The notes under the pieces are model-generated. The model worked only from the letters and a program-made list of their open reading frames with translations. It was not told the origin of the DNA and made no database searches. From contig JANUWF010001224.1 of NCBI GenBank assembly GCA_026120185.1, positions 1,240,001-1,304,000 on the forward strand: a stretch of DNA of 64,000 nucleotides, read 5' to 3'. Position 1 is the first letter of the stretch, and each line of letters begins with the position of its first letter. Origin of the DNA: Voacanga thouarsii (Eukaryota > Streptophyta > Magnoliopsida > Gentianales > Apocynaceae). Made by a program: the position numbers and the translations under genes. Below, piece after piece: positions 56,825 to 64,000 of the stretch.

Positions 56825-59800
56825 TATGAAACCCCAGTCGAAACCAACCTTAAAGTAAGGGGGTTGGGATGTATATTATATTTTATTACATGCTTAAATA
56901 TATTTTTTTATATGAAATTATGTGCTTTGGATTTGTGTTTTGTGGCCTAGAAGGCTTAATTGTGAGTATTGAGTAAGAATGACAAAATGGTAATTTTTGC
57001 TTGATGTGAAAATTGGAAGATAGCTTGAGGATTCAATAGAAAAAATATTTTAGAGAGAAAATAAGAGCAAGAATTGTTGTGATGTAGTGGTTAGAGCTTT
57101 GGAATTAATTCTTGAGGTCTAGGGTTCAAATTCCATCGTTAAAATTTTAGCATGATTAAATTTTATTTTTGCTTTGGAAGTTTGTATTTTCGGTCTTAAG
57201 TGCTTTAGAGTAGAGTAGAGGCATTGTCCTATGGGAGATATGATAGGAGTACCCTAATCCTATTCTTGCACCATACACAAAATTCTTAAGGGAATTCATT
57301 CTTCCTTGATCCTTAATTTTCCTTAATTCTCAATTCATTAGATTGGTCATATTTGTTCTAGCCAATTTCATTCCAGAAATTTCAGTAAAGTGTTGTGGCT
57401 TTGAAGGTTCAAAATGTCTTAGTGAAAGACATCTTATGGACCGAAAATGTGGAAGAGATGGGGAAGGATTCCAAGAGAATTAATTCCCCTAGTGAACCTT
57501 CTAAAATTCACTCTAGCTAAGTTCATTTTCCTTCATGTAATGAACTGAAATTTTCCAACTTTTTGTGCCTTCAAGGTGTTGAAATTCTCAGCCATTATTA
57601 CCTCCCAAATGCTGCCAGAAAATGGCCCTTTTGATAAGCTTGAAATCTGAATTTTTCTGGCCATTTTCGGACTGTACAAATGCTGTGCAAAACCAGAAAA
57701 ATTTCTGGGCAAAATCGCTGTTTAGGTGGTCTTAAACCAAGCTGTTTTCTTCCAGATTCACCCAGCTCCTTAGCCATGTTTTTCCTCCATAAAGAATGCA
57801 GAAAACCAGCCTTGAAAGACCTCTTAAATCCCCTTAAACTCTTCTGTAAAATTGACTGAACAATGGCAGAAAATCTGCCCAAAAATTCTTTCCAACATGC
57901 GAAAATCACTGGACAGAATTTTCCAGCTTTGTTTTCCATTCCAACCCTGGCCGAAACTTCATCTTTCTTCTGCACAAACCTTTCTTAAACAGCCATGAAC
58001 TAAACTCCATTATCTTCCCCAAGCTTCTACACGAAAATCAGACATAGCTGCCCGAAAATATCTCCAACAAATCACTGCAATCATGCCTTGATTAAATACC
58101 AAAATTCTAGCAATATTAATTTAGCAACCTTCCATAAAATGTCCCTCAAATAGCCAGACCTTTCCTTCACCATTGCACTCCTTCCTTTCGGCTACCATTA
58201 ACCTTCTTCACTCAGCTTTCATCCAGCCAATAACACTGATCAAACAACCGGCCATCACAGCTTTCAAAAGCTCTCCATTGATCAAGATATTCTCAACATA
58301 TTTTGTTTCCAAATTGGATTCACTAAATTATTCTTTTAGGATTTCAATAACCAGCCTTTATTTTTCCTATCAAACTAGAAAATTCAAATGCCAAAACTCC
58401 TCAAAGAGTTCGACCAACCCTAATCCCTAAGAATTTCGGAAACTTCAACCAAAACTCTTTCCATTTTCTTCAACCTTCAAGCACACATAGAACATCTACT
58501 CCTTCTTTCGCCTAATACCTCTCCAAACCACTTCAAACTTCTTTCAAAAATTCCAGATTTCATCTACTCACTTCCGTGAGTCCATCCATACCATTTTTAA
58601 CATCAAACTCCAAAATCCAACTTGCTCTTTTGGATTAAAAAAATCAGAATTTTTGTGAAGGCTCAAGAACGCCTTCAAGGTAGCTTTGTTCAATCAATTT
58701 CAACTTCACTAATCTTTGATCTCAAATGAATATGTATATGAATAAACATGCTAATGGACTCTCTTCTTCTTCTTCTTCTCTCTCTCTTTCTCTCTTGGCC
58801 GAATGACTTCTTCACCAATGGCCATGCTTTCTTCATCTCCCTTGGACGGATTTAGACATCTAGGAGTTGAGATCCATTCGAAACTCCTTCAAGGTACTCA
58901 TCAATCAAGTAAGTCCCTTCAACCCTCTTTTTAGGCTCTAGAATTATGTCTCTAGGATGATATTTGAAGGAGATGGGCTATGAGTGTGGTTTAAGCATGT
59001 GTTGTTGTGATGAGTTGAGTTTGAAGCATGAATTAATGTGTGTCTATGATGGAGTTGGGGTTGATGCATGTGATGATTTATCTTAGATGATATTATGATG
59101 TTTTAGGGTTTAATGCATGTCTCCATGTTTACAGTGATATATGTGATCAAGCATGTTAGAGATTATGTCACTGTTGGTGAATAGGATTTATGTTCAAGTA
59201 TGATTGTTGAAGCCATGATTATGTTTATGTTAGTAAAGATTGGATCATGCCTTGATAAATTTAGATCTATGCTTATATTCATGATTTGGATGATTTGATG
59301 AATTGGAGGGAGTATATGTTCTTGATTGTGGTTAGCAATAGGAATATGATCATGATCTAGTTGTCCCTAAACTAATTTTATTCCTTCAATAAAATATTTA
59401 ATATTAGGATTTTTGCTAGTAATTTTGAAAAAACCCCAGGAAGGGTAGATTTGGATTATTATATATATAATAAGGATATTTTAGTCAAATAAATAATAGC
59501 TTTTGCTAGAAAAATAAAATATATAGATATTATATAAAACGATAAAGCCTTTTATGAAAATAATCATATCAAGTAAAATATTTTTTATTAAAATTTAATT
59601 ATTGTCTTTTAACCAAAACCTATTAAAATTTATTTATTATCTTTCAATCAAGACTCGTTAAACTTTATTTTTTAACTAATTTTAATTATCAATTATTTTC
59701 CAGCAATTAATTATTAATAAATTATTATTTTACCTAATACCACCTAGGACCCTTCATCAAATAAACTCTAAATCATTTTAGCAAGATTTAACCCTTCAAC

Positions 59801-61098
59801 TTATTAGTACCTATTTCCCAAAACACTAATTATTTTAAATATCAAATTAGCCTTGGCTTATAAACCTTTTAATTCATTATTTGGCCTTAAAGCTTGGGAC
59901 ACTAGAATCATGGTAGTAGTAAGTTGAGTTAGTTTTATTTGTGAAAGTGGATTTTGGTTTGAGTTTGATTGCGGTTTATATTTACCCCATGCGGGGTTAG
60001 GTCAACTATTGGAGACCTTTATTGTGAGTAAGGATTAGGTAAGCTCCTGCATAAAACCTAATTGATGTAAAACTGTTTATTATGACAAGCCAAATGTAGC
60101 GTGCATGGACACTCATTTTGTAAATGCAATTGGGGAGTGACTTCTTTCTTATTTCAGTCAAATGAATTATTTGAAAATCAATAAGCAGATTTACTCAAAC
60201 TCAAAATTCTTTCTAAAACTAATTTTGACAAAGACTTTGGAAAATCCTTAATTTCCATTTTCAAGTGAAACTATGTTTTGTTCATTTTTTCCTAGTGGGA
60301 TACGTTCGTTGAGTACTCAATAAGGATAGGCTAGTAGTACTAGTTTTGAAGAGCAAGAGTGAGTCTTCTGGCTGGAGGCTACCTCCAGAAGATGAACTCA
60401 ACTTAGAAAAACGTCAGTACTACTTAGTCATGCCAGTCCGAGCTAGCAGTTTTTATTTCAGTCAAGTGACTGTGTTTTATCGGAATGGACACCTGGTTGT
60501 TGTTTGGATATAGAGAAGGAGGAGTATCTTGCCCGGTACCTTTTGTCAGTTTGCACAAAGTGTCGGCATTCTGAGTAGTTATGGGGCCCAACATGTGGTA
60601 ACCCATGACCCTTTCTTTTGAGTGGTTGATTTTAATTCTTGTGTATGGCAAGGAAAGCCAAAACGACTAATATTTATTGCTTGCCAGTATTTCTCTTATA
60701 AAGATTTTATACTTTGCATTCACAAACTGTTTTTGCTCGACACTCAAAGCACACACGGACTTACTGAGATTTTGTCTCATCACCCTTTTTACCATGATTT
60801 CAAGTCGATCCTGCTGTGGGGATGAGTAGCTAGTGTTATCTGCCTTGGAAGAGAATTTTGTCATTTGTTTTTATGTATTGCTTTGGAGAGTTGAGAGTGG
60901 ATAATCTTTATTATGGATTCGCTTTTTTTGGAATTCTTGGATTTAATCTTGGATTTATCCTTAGGTTGTAATAAATTTTAAGTTAAAGTATTATTTTTTT
61001 CCGCTATTTTATTTGTGTGACCTAGTTATAAAAACCCCTTGTCCTTTGGATGGGGCGACATCCCCGGCCCTGGCGGGCCTAAATAGCGGGGTGTTACA
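56825..61098 (+). repeat. 5' LTR of element D
   Basis: 4,274 bp, TATGAAACCCC (TG changed to TA at the start) to GGTGTTACA. It belongs to the same family as B but is more diverged from it than the two LTRs of B are from each other. A CTT/CT tract lies at 58,758-58,796, the palindrome at 60309-60320 and the splice-like donor at 60039. TTATAAAAACCCC at 61026 is the D version of the end motif. Confidence 0.9.
57076..57138 (+). promoter_or_regulatory. tRNA-like segment in D 5' LTR
   Basis: A-box-like TGATGTAGTGG (57080-57090) and B-box-like GGTTCAAATTCC (57123-57134). The same pair recurs in the D 3' LTR at 63807-63817 and 63850-63861. Confidence 0.5.
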
Positions 61099-61100
61099 AG

Positions 61101-61112
61101 TGGTATCAAAGC
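61101..61112 (+). other. Primer-binding site of element D
   Basis: TGGTATCAAAGC, initiator tRNA-Met type with one change, two bases after the LTR. Confidence 0.88.
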
Positions 61113-61199
61113 CTAGGTTTAGGCAATCAGTTGATTTTCTGGATTTTTATTTCCTTAAGTATTTTGATCTGGTGCTAATCCTTGCGTTTTGTTTATAGG

Positions 61200-62067
61200 A
61201 TGGTAAAAAAAGTTACATCGGTTGTCAGAGACTGGCCCGCTGGTTGCGGGAAACTACCTGCCCCATTACCTGTAGCAGATCCACCCTCATCTGATTTGGA
61301 GACAATGCCTGAGGGAGGTTGGTTTTTGAGTGAGGACGAGATGGAGCATGAGCCGCCTATGCTAGATGACCCGGTTGTTAAGGCAGAGATGGAGGTTGAT
61401 GGGGGCGTAGGTGAGTACGATGGGGATGATGAGGCTGAGGTAGATGAGCTTGTTAGTGAGGGTGAGGGAAATGAGGAGATGGATAAGTTGAGTGAAGGGG
61501 AGGCAGATGAGTTTGGGGATGAGAGTGATGATGAGAGTGAGGAAGAGATGGATGGGATAGAGGAGGAGAATGAGGATGCGATGGAGGCTCCCCGGACCCC
61601 AAAGATAGGTGAGTTTGATAGGACTTTTACTTGCTATGACCTCAAAGAGTCCAATGATGAGGGTTATAGGCTGAGGGATGGAGTTACCCCGACATTAAGG
61701 GAAACTTAGGCAGCACGCTTTAGGAATGGAAGATAAGGGAAAATGGAAGCTAAAAGAGAGACCTAAGAGGAGCGGACTTCAATATGGACTGGGTGTAGAT
61801 GCTAAGTTGAGAAGAGAGGGATTGTTTGACCTGTACGACTTGGAGGACGAGAGGCCTACACCTAAGGGTGCGATTAGATTAGCTTTGAATGAGTTTTATG
61901 AGGCAACTATGAGAGCTAAGAAGGGTAATGAGGGTGATTTAGGTCAGCCAAGTGAGAGTGCGGGTTTTACGAGGGATTATATGGGGAAACCCGATAGCTT
62001 CGTGGGGTGGCTCGTGGAACCAGCCTCTGACGATCCAGATGCCTCTGTTGACTCTAGCGATGACTAG
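61200..62067 (+). CDS. Acidic pre-gag ORF of element D (unknown function, one frameshift)
   Basis: The ATG at 61200 follows a pyrimidine tract and AG (GTTTTGTTTATAG|GATGG), as in B. The first part (to 61709) encodes about 169 residues: a basic N-terminus (MVKKVTSVVRDW), then a very acidic middle rich in Asp/Glu with repeated 'SEGE' and 'DESDDESEEE' motifs, then GEFDRTFTCYDL. A one-base shift near 61,700 leads into a second part (61726-62067) with KLKERPKRSGLQYGLGVDAK, RLALNEFYEATMRAKKGN and an acidic tail. Apart from this shift there is no stop, in contrast to the wrecked gag and pol around it. No known domain is recognised. Acidic low-complexity regions suggest nuclear or chromatin binding, but that is a guess. 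Confidence 0.55.
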
Positions 62068-62439
62068 AGTATAGAAGATTAGCAGCATTTGCTCTCTCTC
62101 TCTTTTGGGATTTGCATTTTCTTGTTCATTTATCCTTTTCTAAGAAGCATGTTGCTTGTAGGGCTCGATTATTTTTCTGAATAAAAGGGTACCATGTGTG
62201 ATAACCCTTCTTTATGAAAGCATGATTTTTATGAAAAGCATGAGTTTTATTTATTACTTGGTTTTTTCCTAAATAATATCATCAAATTTTCTTTTAAAAT
62301 GAGTTGATATCATTACTATTAGCTGATTTTGTACAAAAACTTGCATATGATTTTCTTTTACATAAACCTAAATGTGAATGCGTGCTCAAAATATTTTAAA
62401 CTTAAAAGCATAAACTTATTATTTGGGGTATGGTTTAGA

Positions 62440-63245
62440 ATGGCACCCAAGCGCCGCGCCGCTTCAACAGGCAGAAGGGTTCTGGGAGCCGATCAAGTGG
62501 CACTGGAAGTCGAGACAACCCAGGTGCAAACACCCAACCGGGGTGAAGGGAGTGGTCCAAATATGGGATGGGGGTCTAAAGTTCCAATTGATGTGTCAAT
62601 GGGCCAGGCATTTAGCAAGAGGGCCGGAATTCTGCAGACTCTGACCGAGTGAAGGAACCTTAAGCGAGAAGGCGAGTTCCAAAGCTTGAAACAGGGGAAT
62701 ATGACAGTAACACAATACGCTGCTCAATTCAATCCCTTATCCAAGTACTATCAACGGCTAATAGATACAGAGTTAAACCGAACCCGGCAGTTCCGGAAGG
62801 GATTGAGACAGGAACTTAGAAGGGTATTGGCACCATTCCCACCAACAACTTATGCTGCAGCGGTGGAAGCCGCAACTCGTACTAAGAATGAAGATAAAGG
62901 TAGAGCAGATAGCAAAGCATTGAACTCATCTGAGCATGTTACTCCTAAGAGACTTGCAGGGCAGCAACGCGTAAATAAAGGAAAGCAAGCACGGACTGCG
63001 CTACTTGGGGCCACTACAAATGCAATAACCTGCCATTACTATGGCAAGAGAGGACACGAAATGAAGGACTGTTGGTCTAAGAAGGAGAACCAAAAATGCT
63101 TTATTTGCAGAGACCCTTCGCATATGAGGAATAACTGTCCAAAAATTGGAAGTACCAACCAAGGAAACCCAGCAATGCTTGCTCACTGGGCCAATCAAGC
63201 CGACATTGTTGGAGCCGCAGGAAGTGAGGATAGAAATCTCAAGTG
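62440..63245 (+). pseudogene. gag: gag of element D with central deletion
   Basis: The ATG at 62440 (MAPKRRAASTGRR) matches the gag start of B. After LTE, a TGA and NLKREG the sequence jumps (about 62,672) to EFQSLKQGNMTVTQYAAQF, which is codon 180 or so in B; about 100 codons of the gag core are gone. Two zinc knuckles remain near 63,035-63,140: CHYYGKRGHEMKDC (first pair changed to C-x2-Y) and CFICRDPSHMRNNC. It could not form a normal particle. Confidence 0.8.
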
Positions 63246-63505
63246 AATGTCGGACACTGAATGCAGAGGTACTAGAAGCAGATGCAATAATAAGAAAAGG
63301 TAAGCCTGCTATTATGCAGATATTTAGATTTATTCTAATCCGGCGCATCGCTATGTCAAATTGGAATGGCCATATTAATGGGGATGTGATGGGTCGAAAT
63401 TGCCCATACCCGATGGTCAAGGTTCAGTGGGAGCATCGTGGCACACGAGATACCACGTAGGAATCAGAAGAGTGGGTTAAGTGGAAATATCCCGAGCTGA
63501 AATAG
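63246..63505 (+). pseudogene. Protease trace and chromodomain tail of element D
   Basis: SGASLCQIG near 63,345 looks like a protease-site remnant. From about 63,405 the sequence matches the second half of the chromodomain of B: MVKVQWEHRGTRDTTW, EEWVKWKYPELK, then the natural TAG (63503-63505). All of RT, RNase H and most of IN are deleted between them. Confidence 0.72.
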
Positions 63506-63538
63506 AGGTATGCTTGAATTTTGGGACGAAATTCTTCT

Positions 63539-63551
63539 AAGGAGAGGAGGA
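63539..63551 (+). other. Polypurine tract of element D
   Basis: AAGGAGAGGAGGA, directly before the 3' LTR; GGGACGAAATTC lies just upstream. Confidence 0.85.
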
Positions 63552-64000
63552 TGTGAAACCCCAGTCGAAACTAACCTTAGAGTAAGGGGGTTGGGATGCA
63601 TATCATATTTTATTGCATACTTAAATATATTTTTTTATATGAAATTATGTGCTTTGGATTTGTGTTTTGTGGCCTAGAAGGCTTAATTGTGAGTATTGAG
63701 TAAGAATGGCAAAATGGTAATTTTTGCTTGAGGTGAAAATATGGAGATAGCTTGAGGATTAAATAGAAAAAATATTTTAGAGAGAAAATAAGAGCAAGAG
63801 TTGTTGTGATGTAGTGGTTAGAGCTTTGGAATTAATTCTTAAGGTCTAGGGTTCAAATTCCATCATTGGAATTTTAGCATGATTAAATTTTATTTTTGCT
63901 TTGGAAGTTTGTATTTTCGGTCTTAAGTGCTTTAGAGTAGAGTAGAGGTATTGTCTTAAGGGAGACATGATAGGAGTACCCTAATCCTATTCTTGTACCC
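63552..64000 (+). repeat. 3' LTR of element D (start only)
   Basis: It starts tgtgaaaccccagtcgaaac and is closely similar to the 5' LTR of D as far as the window goes. It contains the tRNA-like segment at about 63803-63865. Confidence 0.9.

Larger units (their letters stand above)
56825..64000 (+). mobile_element. Element D: non-autonomous B-family relative (right end outside)
   Basis: 5' LTR 56825-61098, primer site, long acidic pre-gag ORF, gag with a central deletion, a trace of the protease motif, the chromodomain tail, polypurine tract and the start of the 3' LTR at 63552. The interior is 2,453 bp against 5,423 bp in B. It was inserted into fragment C, since the pol frame of C stops in mid-codon context exactly at the LTR start. 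Confidence 0.88.

Overview
The window is repeat-dominated nuclear DNA of a flowering plant, most likely a eudicot. It is AT-rich. Almost all of it is nested LTR retrotransposons, mostly decayed. The only host-gene material is a small patch of broken GUB_WAK-domain genes at about 23.4-26.3 kb. I saw no intact host gene, no rRNA gene, no convincing tRNA gene and no CRISPR array. Calls rest on reading the sequence; percent identities and insertion ages were not computed.

Layout. 1-18243: a minus-strand LTR (A) is split by a complete 14 kb Ty3/gypsy element (B, plus strand, Tekay/Del-type chromovirus with LTRs of about 4.3 kb), bordered by a perfect ATTTA duplication. 18244-22985: 3' part and 3' LTR of a Sirevirus-like copia element with a decayed env-like reading frame. 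23362-26277: an ATL20/21/22-like RING gene exon (minus strand) facing two tandem LRK10L-like extracellular-domain fragments (plus strand), all broken. 26690-31800: an LTR-like repeat, a minus-strand copia gag-pol remnant and a minus-strand gypsy RT/RNase H scrap. 32058-36250: solo LTR (S) of the B family with a perfect GCTCC duplication. 36728-38470: a possible TRIM and an inverted copy of the 26.7 kb repeat. 38634-49526: minus-strand copia element X. A solo copia LTR interrupts its gag, and that LTR is interrupted by another chromovirus-type solo LTR (G, GATAA duplication). 49527-50100: the start of a CACTA-like sequence. 50773-54509: an internally deleted gypsy element E. 54510-56824: a gypsy gag-pol fragment C. 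56825-64000: element D, a deleted relative of B, running off the right edge.

How the parts relate. A, B, S and D share one LTR family. Its copies keep features beyond ordinary LTR sequence: a tRNA-like segment with Pol III A-box and B-box look-alikes near the LTR start (six of six copies that include the region), a splice-donor/acceptor pair about 0.78 kb apart (all five copies that include it), a 12 bp palindrome and a TATAAAGACCCC motif near the LTR end. B and D also carry an acidic reading frame upstream of gag, entered just after a pyrimidine tract and AG. In D this frame is long and nearly intact although most of gag and pol is gone. These are the best candidates for something undescribed. 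Most premature stops in B and C whose ancestral codon can be read from a sister copy are C-to-T changes (CAG to TAG, CAA to TAA, CGN to TGA), as expected for long-methylated plant transposons.
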